Positions 1 to 10,974 of a DNA stretch of 64,000 nucleotides are shown here, one piece after another. Source of the stretch: Isoetes taiwanensis (lineage: Eukaryota; Streptophyta; Lycopodiopsida; Isoetales; Isoetaceae); contig JAJEKV010000019.1 in assembly GCA_021234155.1 (NCBI GenBank), positions 5,660,284 to 5,724,283 on the forward strand. The letters are read 5' to 3'. A model generated the notes under the pieces. That model searched no databases. It saw nothing but the letters and a program-made list of their open reading frames with translations, and had not been told where the DNA came from. Both the position numbers and the translations under genes were made by a program. The number at the start of each line of letters is the position of its first letter. Within the stretch, counting starts at the first letter, position 1.

Positions 1-297
1 TAGAATCCAATTTGGGGACTCAAAAACGCGGGCAGAGCACCTTTTGGGGGTGTAGGGGTTTTGGGGGTTCCAAAGTTTGAGGGGTCTCTGGGTCGCTTAA
101 AGGGTGCTTAGAATCCAATTTGGGGACTCGAAAAGGCGGGCAGAGCACCTTTGGGGGTTTGGGGTTTTGGGGGTTCCAAAGTTTAAGGGGTCTCGGCTGC
201 TTAAAGGGTGCTTAGAATCCAATTTGGGGACTCGTAAAGGCAAAAAAAGAGCACCTTTTGGGGGTTTGGGGGTTTTGGGTCTAGAGAGAGATTGTAA
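1..297. repeat. Tandem repeat, about 104-108 bp unit, 2.7 copies
   Basis: Three successive units begin with the same string (tagaatccaatttggggact) at positions 1, 109 and 213. Each continues with a G-rich core built from ggggtttgggg-like runs and ends in cttaaagggtgct. The third copy diverges after about 80 bases into an agagagaga stretch. The array runs off the left edge, so total length is unknown. The small open frame across it is a product of the repeat and is not called a gene. Confidence 0.85.
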
Positions 298-300
298 ACC

Positions 301-1361
301 CTAGAGAGAGAAAGCCAGAAAGGGGCAAATCAAGGGGGTCTATGCAAGGGGAGTGAGGGCACTAGAGAGAGGGAGTAGGGCGCTGGAAGAGGTCTGCTTG
401 AAATGAAATGGATGCATCAGAAACGAATTGCAGCTTAAGAAATATCCTCGTGCAAGACGACCTTCAAGGTAAATAATCCTGAACGGTAAATATTTGAACA
501 TGCTTGCTCAAGAGCAAAAAAAGGAATAGGAATTCTGTTGCTTGCAATGCCATACCAGCATGAGTTCAAGTAGTACTCTAAAGAAACCCTAGACTTGTAG
601 AAGCGCCTATTTTTTCAGCTCGGGACTCTTCAAAACCTTGGGTACAAAAGCGCACAAAACAAAATCAACAAAGACAGATCGACTTCGAAAATGGCATGAA
701 GCATTCAAATTCAGCAACGTACCCACATTCCACAAATTTTGATTGCTTTTCCTGCTTTCCAGTATCACTTGCCGTCTCCTGTCATGAAATCGGCTCTTTT
801 GCTACATCAGCTCCTCTATTCTGCTTTCTTCTCACGATTCTTTCAATATAATCGATTTTCTTCCCCTGTTGATCTTCAGAACCAAGTCTGCTTTTTTTAT
901 AAAGCCGCTTTCAAGGTGAAATATGTTGCAGTGGGCTTGCAACAACCGCTTTCTGCTTAAGCACAATGAGGAAAGAAGGAGAAAAAAAATACATGGCCAG
1001 AATGCAAGAAGAAATGGGATCAGAAGAACGCATTTGGCTACTCGAAATCATTATTGTCCCTAGAATCGTCTCTGCGAAATGATCCGAGACCATTACCCTA
1101 AACGTTACAATTAATGGGCAAAATGAACGGAAAGGTAAAACTTGGCCGGAAGACCAAGACATTCCCGGAAAACCCATTTTTTCTTCCAATGTAACACCAG
1201 AAAAAAGGGCACACCGGCGTTACCGCCTGCCCTCAAAAACTTTTTAAATAAGTAGATTGATTTCAATGTAGAGAGTATATGTTACACAAAAACAGAAGGG
1301 ATGAAAAGGGAAGAGCAGTGGTTGAGAAGAGGTTACATCCCATTGTACTCAAAAGAGTATT
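301..1361. other. No gene recognised
   Basis: The first part (301-380) is rich in agagag and resembles a plant 5' untranslated leader. Short frames on both strands lack recognisable motifs. Nothing here is supported as a gene. Confidence 0.5.
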
Positions 1362-3310
1362 TTGGAGGAACTAAGTTCCCTACTTCAAGAGTTGCAAATT
1401 CTCTCAATATCCCAATCTAGCTTTAGTAGACTATGGAATAAGCATTTCAAGCGCGTGACTATAGCAATTTCAAACAACTTTGCAAAGTGCAATTTGTGTG
1501 CTAAATTGAAGGAGACTCTTGATAAGACTATGCAATCAAGTCAAAAGACTAAGATAAGGGAGCATATGAAGGACTATATGACTGATCAACTATCATGTAG
1601 ATCAACTTATTGGATGTGGAGAACCCTATCTGCACTGGAACCTAATAAGTATTTATGTATTATACATGACAAGATGGACCAGCAGAGGACCTGGCTTCCA
1701 CAATTCAAGTACATATCAAAGTCATGTGGTAGATCATACCCTTTGCAGATCTCAATGACCGGGGCAATCTTGCATGGCCAGTCTTAGACCTACTACAGGC
1801 ACTTCAGTTTGGAGTTGTGGAGTGATGGTCTAGGTTTTCATATTGGGAGTGTCATGAGGTGTTTGGAATGGAATGGAATGGAATGAAATGGTATTACATC
1901 TATGGAGACCTCACAGGTTTAGTAGATGTTAAATTAACAATTACAACATGTATTCCGGGAAGTCCATATCTCGGCTTCCACAGACTCCTCTCTCCAATCA
2001 ACTTCACTCTCATGTTCATCTAATAAAATCTGAAAATGATCTTTATATGTCTATATTGCACTACTTCTATGATAAAAGATCCAATTACGTTGGCATTTAA
2101 AGCAAATAGTTGTGTTAGAATTTTTGCTTCGATAGCATCCAAAATAAGAACAGGTGGATGTTTTCTTTCATATCCTATTTAAGAGCTGTGGGTATTTTTG
2201 AAAGAGTTAATTTGAAGTTCCTAATGGCCGGACATATCCATGAGGATATGGATGCATTATTTGGCAAATATAGTTGTATATTGAAGCAGCAGAAGTGACC
2301 AATTTTCCTAAGCTAATAGAAATCTTGCACGAATACGCTACTTTAACTTCTATAGGATCTCTCATAGAAGAAGTGCCTGATTGGAAGAGTTTTGTGGATG
2401 ATTATGCATTGGATCTTGAAGGTCATTCTAGGCCTCTTCAATTCACTTTCTGGGTGAGAAATAAGATTCCAATCATGCAATGGAAGATGAGGCCATCAGA
2501 GGAGGAGTGAAGAGGAGGGGCAAAAATCTGGCATAAATATGAGCATGGCAAGCCTATGATACCTCCAGGTAAATCAAAAGCCCTAAAACCCACTAAAAAA
2601 GTGAAGCAATTGGGATTGACTAAGGAAGGCATCAAAGACTATATCAAGCATTGGCAAACCAACCACAATGACACTAATCGTGCATTGATATCTTATTGGA
2701 AGAAAGTTATTAACTTGTTGGGGGAGGTAGACACATCCTCAAAAGAATTGAGAGAAAACTAGTTGCCTAAAAGTAGGTGGAGGACCTTAGCAGATGCCGA
2801 CGATGTTGATGACATTGTTAGTAGCATTCATAAGGCATATGCTCCTCCTCCTTCTGACAAATACTATGTTGGTCCTAAAAAATATAGGTCAAAGTATCTA
2901 GGTATGGAAGCTTATGAAACCTCTACTGACTTAGAGTGCCACCAATTTGTGGTAGTAAAGCCAGCAGATTTAGAGACCTATCCAATGTGGTTGGGATACA
3001 CCATCTCGGACATTTGCAAAGAAGAAAGTAGTATGAACTTCAATAAGGTGTGTGAGGGATGGTGGTGTCCAGTGCATTAATTGACTAATGTGTCGGACAA
3101 GGAAAGATATTTAGATTGTTGGACAAAGAAGTAGAGGAAAAATGCCAGTGATCCTGATCTTTGGCTAGACTTTGAAAGTATATTGTACTCATGGACTCCA
3201 AAAACTATTCCAGGTAAAAATGTGAGAGTTACAATACCTCTAGATGTAAGGAAGAAGACTATGGGGGTTGCTAGAGGAGACGTGAATAACTATGTCAATT
3301 TTCTTCATCA
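1362..3310 (+). pseudogene. Decayed DUF7869-type (transposase-like) gene
   Basis: Successive plus-strand frames look like one degraded protein. The first (1362-1787) has a C-x2-C pair (CNLCAKL), a basic helical stretch and IIHDKMDQQRT. Near 2170-2290 the reading gives FSFISYLRAVGIFERV followed by AGHIHEDMDALFG. This matches the way DUF7869 proteins pair a YL...G.F..V segment with a GHTHEDID-like box. Later frames (2274-2510, 2556-2762, 2763-3080) plausibly carry the C-terminal part, including WRTLADADDVDDIV. Stops and frame changes separate the pieces, and 1790-2160 has little coding sense. DUF7869 proteins are often multicopy and transposon-like. Assignment rests on remembered family motifs, so it is moderate. 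Confidence 0.5.
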
Positions 3311-3340
3311 TATTTATATTATTTATATAATATAATGCTA

Positions 3341-3370
3341 CTAGAAACGTGTGCCCGGCGATGCCGGGCA
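3341..3370 (-). mobile_element. Helitron 3' terminus, minus-strand orientation
   Basis: Read on the minus strand, an 8-bp GC stem (TGCCCGGC / GCCGGGCA, positions 3352-3370, 3-nt loop) is followed by 7 bases and then CTAG with a host T next (CTAGT, ending at 3341). A GC hairpin a few bases before CTRR-T is the hallmark of Helitron 3' ends. The element body would extend to the right. No 5' TC end was identified and no Rep/helicase coding is visible, so this would be a non-autonomous copy. Confidence 0.6.
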
Positions 3371-5481
3371 TTAGTCGTGGTGGGCACATGGATAGGCAGA
3401 TGGTGATGCAAGCCTACATGGGATAGAATGGAACAGGTAGATTTAATGGTGTGTGTAGACTTAATGGATAGCCACACGATTTGCAAGTGAAATGCATAGA
3501 AAATTGGTCTTTTATATGATGCAAACATTAATAAAATGCAACTATGAGACAATGGTAGTGGTACTGGGTTATAAATGTCATATTTCAAAGTGATTGTACA
3601 ACTGTGACATGGAATCATAAGAAGCGGTGGATGTAATGGGTACTCACCATGATGGTAATTGAAGTGTGGTGTTGTATGCATGAATGAAATGTGTTGTTAT
3701 TGCTGCTGCTACATGCAAGCATCATGTTGGAGATGATCTTTCAATGCAAATCATGTGCCTTGGGGTCTATGTACGCATGTGTATCTATACATGCTTCCAA
3801 TATTCGTAGAGGTGTGTCATGGAGAATGAAACCATATTTGGTGGCATTATAGGTGCATACTCGAATTTCGTGAACCGGGTTGACTTTGATAGTGTAAACC
3901 TACAAATATCCTTGGACATTATGCTTAAAACATAAGAGGCAAAAGCCCGAAAGAATCCTTGAAAACATGTGCTCAATGATGTGTTAATGGTTACATGTAA
4001 ATATGCAGGTTAATGGTTTGGTGTTAGATAAAATACATAAAGTGGGCTATTTATTGAGTGGTTTGTTGGAAAAAGCATGAGTATGAGCATGAAATTTGAT
4101 ATATATGAAATAAAAAGCCTGCCTTGCATGAAGACTAATGTGTATCAAATGGAAGTTTGTTCCATAATATCTTATCAATCTTGTTAATTTGGAAGTTTCC
4201 GGTTTGCCTAAAAATATTTTGGAATTTTTTTTTAAATCAATTTCCTATGATTTTAAGATTTGTGGTCGCCGAAAAACTTTTTCGGTTTCCAAAAATCGTA
4301 TCTTCTATGATTTTTTTTTCCTTGATTTCCAATCTTATCTGATAGAGGGCACGAGGGCATGCCACACACAGGAGCTCGCATGCATTACATAATCGAAATT
4401 CATGCATCGAAATTCATAAATACACGACATTCATGAATGCGCTTTTACACGATTCGGGGCTTTTTCACAGTCGGAAAGGTCGGAGTCGGATGGCCGGTTA
4501 AGCAGGTTATGGAGGCCAGCTTATCCAGAATTATCCAGGATTCAAATACATGTCTTCTTCTAATTTCTAATTTCTTCTATTTTTGTTTGAATATTTTCAC
4601 GCAGGCTCTGATGCGAATTTTTTTTACCAGATCTCTCAACCAGATTTAATGCAATACAAGATTTGTTGGTGCAGATGCATCATTCCCAAAGTATGCCATA
4701 GATCTTTCCTTCGTTGTTTCAGGAATTGCTTCCCTATCATTAGGTAGTAGGATCCAAAAATCGCTCTTAGATTCAGAAACGTTTTTGTGGGCTGTGTTGC
4801 CATCTTCTATGTTGCGTTGCTCTTTGTCCTTTGTCCAGGTTTTGTGTTTGATGTTGATGTATTTGTAATGGTCATCTTACTTTCTTTTTATCTTTCATCA
4901 GGTATGTACAAAGAAGCTTCTCAATTCTTCTTGAAGAAAATGGAATTTTGTATCATTCTCTTTCCATAGATTCTCTTTTGCATGGATCCATCAAGAGGCT
5001 TCTGATTCAAGGTACTAAGTCACGTTCCTTTGTGCGTGTTACAAGTTCTATGATGGTTTCATTTTACTACTATGCAATTATCTTCGTTACTGTGATATGC
5101 TTTTGCTTTCTCTAGAAACCAACTTTGTTGCACCTTCCTCTAATTTCCTGTTCAGCAAGCAACAGAGCAAGATGTTGGTGTAACCAAGGGAAGTTCCATT
5201 ATCTTAGAGCTCCTTTTCTCTAATTTGATTTTTCTTTTTAAAGCAAATGCATATTGTTTATATGCTTGGGCATAAGCTTTCTAACATCATGCCGGATGTT
5301 GTACACCTTATGCTTGATGGGGGATATATTATGTCTCCAAAGAGCTCTTACTGCTTCCAATCATGGTCTTCACAATGATATTTGTTGTGTTCTAATGCAG
5401 CTCATGATTGATTGGGAGGCCTCAATTCCAAGCTAATAGATGTTTCTTCTGGTAATATTGGGTCCTTTTAGATATTCTTAT
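3371..5481. other. AT-rich, no gene recognised
   Basis: Only short frames occur on both strands. Stretches at 4150-4400 and 4780-5000 are T-rich with intron-like composition and isolated gtatgt-type donor strings. No conserved coding motif could be read. The stretch is possibly Helitron interior DNA. Confidence 0.4.
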
Positions 5482-5587
5482 GAACTATTGGTTGTATTCC
5501 TGCTGCATCCACTAATGTTTATGAATTGCAAGTTGAACTATTGGTTGTATTCTTGCTGCATCCACTAATGTTTATGAATTGCAAGTT
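5482..5587. repeat. 53-bp tandem duplication
   Basis: Two adjacent 53-bp copies (5482-5534 and 5535-5587) begin gaactattggttgtatt and end gaattgcaagtt. They differ at about one base, which implies a recent duplication. Confidence 0.9.
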
Positions 5588-8280
5588 TACTGTATTTGTG
5601 ACGATTGATATCTATTCTAGGATGTGCTTCTCCTTTGAGATGAATTTCATACTATGCTTGACAAAGAGTTTGTTTACCTTCCTATTGTTGACTAAGTTGT
5701 TATGCGCATGATCAAAATCTTAAAAAATTGTTGCTGATCTAACCAGTTTACAGATTGGCAAATAATTATATGTCTGGATGTGTTTTCCAAGCCTTGTGGC
5801 AAGAATGAATGCTGCCCAGCCAGGTATGTTTCTTTCCCAAAGTCTTTTGTATGCTACTATTGCATAAGAATCTGACGATCTCTCTTATAGGCACAATTTC
5901 TAAGCAGTTGATATATATGATATCGAATATTTAATGTTGTAGAAGAACCTCTACTCATCACGTGTCTCCTCTTTCTAGATTCGCTCTTCAACTAACGGCA
6001 AGAGACTCACATGCAACTCCCTGAAATGCTTGGTGAGTACACAAATTCCTAGAATATTGGAGCTAAATAACTTTATTCCGTCATCCATTCATCTGCTTCA
6101 TCTTCACATCTGCTCTTTGCATGTCTCTGTCCCATGTAAACATCAAATTGATTTGCCCTCTAGGGAAGGCGCATTTCTTCTTTGCTCATTTTGTTTTGAT
6201 TGTTTTTGAATCAGATTAAGCCCATTGTCAAAGGGGGGAAAGTACCTGCTTTTGAAAGCCCCTGCTGCAGCAAAACCAACTCTGCAACCATGATGAGAGG
6301 CGCAAGGTAATTATTAGTTGTTTTGCTGTAATATTGTGCTGCCTAAAGTAACCAGTCTGATATATGCTGTTTATATCCTTCATAGAAATAACGCCACCAC
6401 ATAGCAGTTCACACCTTAAATAAATCATTCAAGATGGATGAGAAATGATGCAGACATACACCATCTGAACATTGTTGCATGCTTCATATCATCTTAAACA
6501 TCTGAACATTGTTGCATGCTTCATATCATCTTAAACATAAAAGGAAAGTACCAGCGGATTGTGGATCCTAAACTCATGGTGATAAACTAAGTTGTATTTG
6601 CTATTTGCAGAAAAAGGCCACCCCACTCTATTGTGCTATCATATTTATTGTATGGCTACCTATGTGCTTTTAAAGCTCCTGCTGCAGAAGACAGTGTTTT
6701 GGAAGTATTTTGTGGTTGCCAAGGAGCTGCAAAGTCTTATGCTAGATAGGCTTTATGTTTGCAATTGAAACTCATGGATGCATATCCGTTGCATTTTTTG
6801 TGTTTTCCCCCAGACTTTCTCTGTGCAACTTTGGAGCCATTCACATCTAATACGTATCTCTTGAGCTTTCTCCGGTGTCTTTATCTCTTGAGCTTTCTCC
6901 GGTGTCTTTAAACACGTTATTTAATATCATAAGCTATATTTGCACTACATCATGTAAGGTGCCTCCAAATGTCAAATACTGCCGATACAATCCCGTATGT
7001 GCAGGATCGTGGTTGATATGACTATAATGTATTTTGTTGAATAACAATATGACTCTTTAAACCAGTTGAAATTCTAGACGCGAGATTACCAAGCAATTTC
7101 ACTATATATCTTGCTTTTGTATTTCATCAAAACCCTATGACAAAAATATGCTAGGAAAGCCACAACATGACTTGATGAATGTATGATCCATTTGTACTAT
7201 TTATGTATGCAGTTGCTTTTGCTAGGTTGTAATTCCTACTACTAAAAATGTCAAGCTTTCATGCATGGGAAAGATTAGTCCATTCCACGTAGACACCAGT
7301 AAATTACAGTTCAAAGGACCTTGCCTGCATTTCAAATCTATTGTTGGAACATTACAAGGTGCTTGCAACCTCATGTTTTGCAAGCCATTGTCAAGCCATT
7401 GCTGTATTTTATTGGCACATACCCTACATATGAACGCGAACTAGAATTTTACTTTCAAAGGATTGAGACTCCAGATTATAACATTTTGGATGCTATGTCT
7501 TCTGTGAAGAATTCCCAACACCCACAAGATGAGGCTGACCAATGCATAGTGTGATCTTCTGTACAACCAGTTACGTATTGGGAGGGCATCATCATCTTGG
7601 CTACTTAATAGCCATGTTTTCCTGATAGAAATTCAAGTATCATCAACTGCCAAGGTCAGAGACACTATCAACTATGTATACACAAGATGCAGAGAAAGAC
7701 TAGCTTTAAGAGATGCTTTTGATTTCTAAATGGCGCCATATAATAATAGCTGTTAGAAATTCATACAGTCGAATCTTAATGTTGTAACCATGCACCTGTA
7801 TGCTTGGGCAACCAACCACAACAACAAATGGTGCTACCCTTGGCATAGCATGGTGAGTAATTGTTTTGCCCTTAGGTTTTATACGTAGTAGAGTAATGGA
7901 CATCTAAACCATTAATTAACTTTGTCATTGCATCGTACATGCTTTTTCCTCTCTTAAACCATGCAACAACTATCAATATTATAGGTTTCTTTTGATAAAC
8001 ATTACACTCAAAGGGACCATTATGTTTGAAGACTTAGGAAATGACCAATGATGGTCTGAACACTTAGGAAATGACCAATGATGGTTGTGCTAGCTGAATT
8101 GACAAACTTAAACTCAAGTAGACAACTTTTCTATTATAAGACACACACTTCTTAAAGTCATTGGCCCATGAGAATAAATGACATTCTTTTATATTACAAG
8201 TACTCTAATTAATCTTTTTCTAGCCAACATGTCAACAAAACACCACAACACAAGTACATTGTGCATATATATACAACTTC
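5588..8280. other. Gene-poor stretch with short tandem duplications
   Basis: No convincing coding region was seen. Two exact or near-exact local duplications lie here: a 37-bp unit at 6462-6498 and 6499-6535, and a 27-bp unit at 6855-6881 and 6882-6908. A 29-bp near-duplicate around gaaatgaccaatgatgg lies near 8027-8085. The rest is AT-rich. Confidence 0.5.
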
Positions 8281-9191
8281 ATGACTACTTACTTAAAAAT
8301 GTACTTAAAAATGAATTCAATGTTGATGAAACTAAGGGCCCAAGTTTTTGACAGCAAGGGCTTTGAAGGACGGAAGCGGATAATCACTCTATATCTCAAA
8401 GCGAAGCTTCTATGGGAGATAGTGGATGGAAGTGATCTGGCTCCAAAGATTTCTGATGAAAAAGATCCTAATCAGCAAAAGGATCTTCCCCTGTGGAAAT
8501 AGAAAGATAGTAAAGCATTAGCTTGAATAGCCATGTCCAAGAATCAACTCCAACTGGTTCGTAGTGAATTCAATCATGGCAGCAAACACCTGTGGGACTT
8601 TCTTAATGAAAGATATGGAAAGAGGTCTGAGATTGAGGTTATGCAACTGCACACCTAGCTTGAAGACTATTGAATGCAAGACGGGGAAGATCTCCATCAG
8701 CACGTTGCAAAATTGCAAGAGATGTTTGACCTTCTTGCAGATGTTGGAGATGAACACATTCTCTCCAATGTGCAAAAGAAACTTCGCCTATACAAATCCC
8801 TACCATCTTCTTGGGGAAATGCTATGGATCTAATGCTCCTAAGCAAAAAAGGAATTTCTTAGAAATTGTCGAATATTTGTTTGAGATCTCTCTCATGCGT
8901 AAGGAACATGATGTTGGAGACAAAAAGCCTGAACAGGTTTATCTTTCTCAACAAAAAGGCAAGCCTGCATCTAATGATAGAAAAGCCTTTTCTGGACGTT
9001 CCAATGTCCATATCAACAAGGACCAGTGTCGGATATGCATGAGTTTCGGCCATTATGCCTTTCAGTATCCCAACAAGTCTCAGAAATCATCTACGTGTGC
9101 CACTTCCACTCCTATCTCTTCTGCCTCCACCAAACCGGGTTCGCATGCAGCCAACCTTGTGGGGAGTATTCCTTTTTTTCCACATTCATAA
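8281..9191 (+). pseudogene. Ty1/copia gag remnant (UBN2-type), broken
   Basis: Frames across this stretch together resemble copia Gag. Near 8370 the reading gives KAKLLWEIVDGSDLAP, like the LWEIVDG motif of UBN2 gag domains. Near 8610 it gives LWDFLNERYGKRSE. From 8674 it gives QDGEDLHQHVAKLQEMFD, the usual region after the capsid helices. A zinc knuckle follows near 9030 as CRICMSFGHYAFQY, in which the fourth metal ligand (normally Cys) is Tyr. In-frame stops near 8501, 8523 and 8660 and a frame change near 8860 show it is dead. No protease, integrase or reverse transcriptase follows and no LTRs were found. It lies between the two Helitron ends and may be captured sequence. Confidence 0.7.
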
Positions 9192-10336
9192 ATATTTAGA
9201 AGTCCATCAAACTTTGTGATGTTATAATTAAATTTGCACTAAGTATTTAGTATGTTAGTCTATCTACTACTTAAAGACATGCTTTATCTGTGGAACTACC
9301 AAACGCTTTGTGACGAATGTGGATGCTTCATTTATTTGGTTGAACTTGCAAGTGCTACTTACAAAACAATTGATCCATTTTATGACGTATACCCTTCATA
9401 TAGGCACATGTGTGCAAGAACTCTCCATGGACCATTTCTCTATTCTATTCTTCAATGGCCCATTGTATCCATCAACACCCCTATTCCATTCTATATTAAA
9501 CAATCACATTATAAACAACTTCAACGTCACACACATCCATGGCCCACTACCTCAAATTCAATAGAAAAGAAGAGACTTGACCATAATAGACATATTGGCC
9601 ACTGGGATTAGATTAATGTGTTACTTGCATTTGTCAATGTTACTTCAATTTCCTCAACATTACCATGTGTAGGCATTTTATAGCAACAACACATGCAACA
9701 CCACCATGTGTAAGCTCTATGGCAACAAGATCCCATGCATTTATAAGAAATCCAATCTTAAATTTGGTATATAGGCATCCCGTCACGACTCCAATATGAT
9801 AACATTATTTGACATCTAAAGGGATGTCCAAAGAGGTGGGCTAGCAGTGTCAGCAGTTACTACGACAACAAATATTTGCGCCATGATTTTACCTCAATAT
9901 TGTTACTAATATTATAACAAGTTAAAAATAGAAAACATAAAGAAATATCCCATCTCTTTTCAAAGAAGTTCCACAACTATAATGCATTTTATTGGATGGC
10001 AACTACATGTTTCTGCATCTAAGGTGTTTCTTTTTGTGGGATGGCAATCAATTGCACAAGAGCTCTATCCTCTACAAGTTTATGCCACTCTAGCACTCTA
10101 TGAAAACATGCTTGCAGCATATGCAAGCATCTCATAATTACAAGTAATTCTACTCAACAAATAATGGAGTTCAAGAATTCTAACTTCCCATGTTAGATAC
10201 TACTGTTCCAAACTCATAGTTTCATAGATATTTTTTAATGTAGTCGTCATTCATGCTCACCATCTTTCAACCACGAGACACTTGGTTTATGAAACAACAA
10301 ACTCTTCAAATTATTACCTCTTCAAATTATTACTAG
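9192..10336. other. AT-rich, no gene recognised
   Basis: No supported coding region. Immediately before the Helitron hairpin there is a short duplication of cttcaaattatta (10307-10332). Confidence 0.5.
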
Positions 10337-10364
10337 GCCCGGCAACGCCGGGCACTATAACTAG
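10337..10364 (+). mobile_element. Helitron 3' terminus, plus-strand orientation
   Basis: A perfect 7-bp GC stem (GCCCGGC 10337-10343, GCCGGGC 10347-10353, loop AAC) is followed by ACTATAA and CTAG, with host T at 10365. The layout and the core (GCCCGGC-loop-GCCGGGCAC...CTAGT) match the terminus at 3341 when that is read on the other strand. The two ends thus belong to one family and point away from each other. The body should extend leftward; its 5' TC start was not located. Confidence 0.65.
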
Positions 10365-10848
10365 TTATTGTTAAGTGGGGATTGCGATCTTATAAGTTGT
10401 GCAACAACAATAAATAAAACAAAGGAGATCCTATATAGCATTAATTGATATGATGTATATAAACATGTATATTTTTTTGTTTGTTACGATGGAAGTTCAA
10501 ATTTCATTAATAAATAGGTTAATGGATCAGTAGCACAACTCTGTCATTTTATTTCCTTGAACCTCTTGGCAAGGGAAGTACCTTTTAAAATTTTCTCCTA
10601 TCATTAGTATTTGCGATTGTACCTTCATGTTTCTCAAAATCCCAATGGTGCCAAGTCGTTCTAAAAAAGCAATTCAAAGGTCTGGTTAAAAAGAACTCTA
10701 GGCTTAGATTGTGGGATCATCGAGACAAATAAATAGGTCATTTATTTGTGAATAATATGTAGGGCATGGTGCACGTAACTTAGGAATGAACTAAAAGGTT
10801 TCTTAGTGCTATAAGGACCATTGTGAATTGAAGAGCTACTTTAAGTAC
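10365..10848. other. No gene recognised; expected rest of the WRKY domain absent
   Basis: This lies downstream of the WRKY exon on the minus strand. I looked for the second exon (GYYKCS and the Cys2-His2 finger) and did not see it. The stretch is AT-rich. Confidence 0.5.
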
Positions 10849-10974
10849 CAGGGATGAGGAGATCCTTTAATGGGCTTCCGGCCATACTTTCTCCAAGAAT
10901 ACTCATTTGGTGGTATTTCTGCTAATTTATTGCTTATTGCAAGAACTTTGATGGTTCTCTTCAGTCTCAACTTT
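10849..10974 (-). pseudogene. Stranded WRKY group IId exon (N-terminal half of WRKY domain)
   Basis: Minus-strand reading gives [10 protein letters not shown], then [20 protein letters not shown] and GSPHP. This matches the start of a group IId WRKY domain, a plant transcription-factor domain that binds W-box DNA. The exon is bounded by a good acceptor (TGTGCAG, ending at 10975) and by GT at 10848-10847. The latter falls where the conserved R-type WRKY intron splits the Arg codon after SPHP, although that codon now begins TG. The heptad reads WRKYGRK instead of WRKYGQK. The zinc-finger half is not found in the next 500 bases, and no upstream exons with plant-zinc-cluster residues were seen. 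It is likely a gene fragment or relic. Confidence 0.75.
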
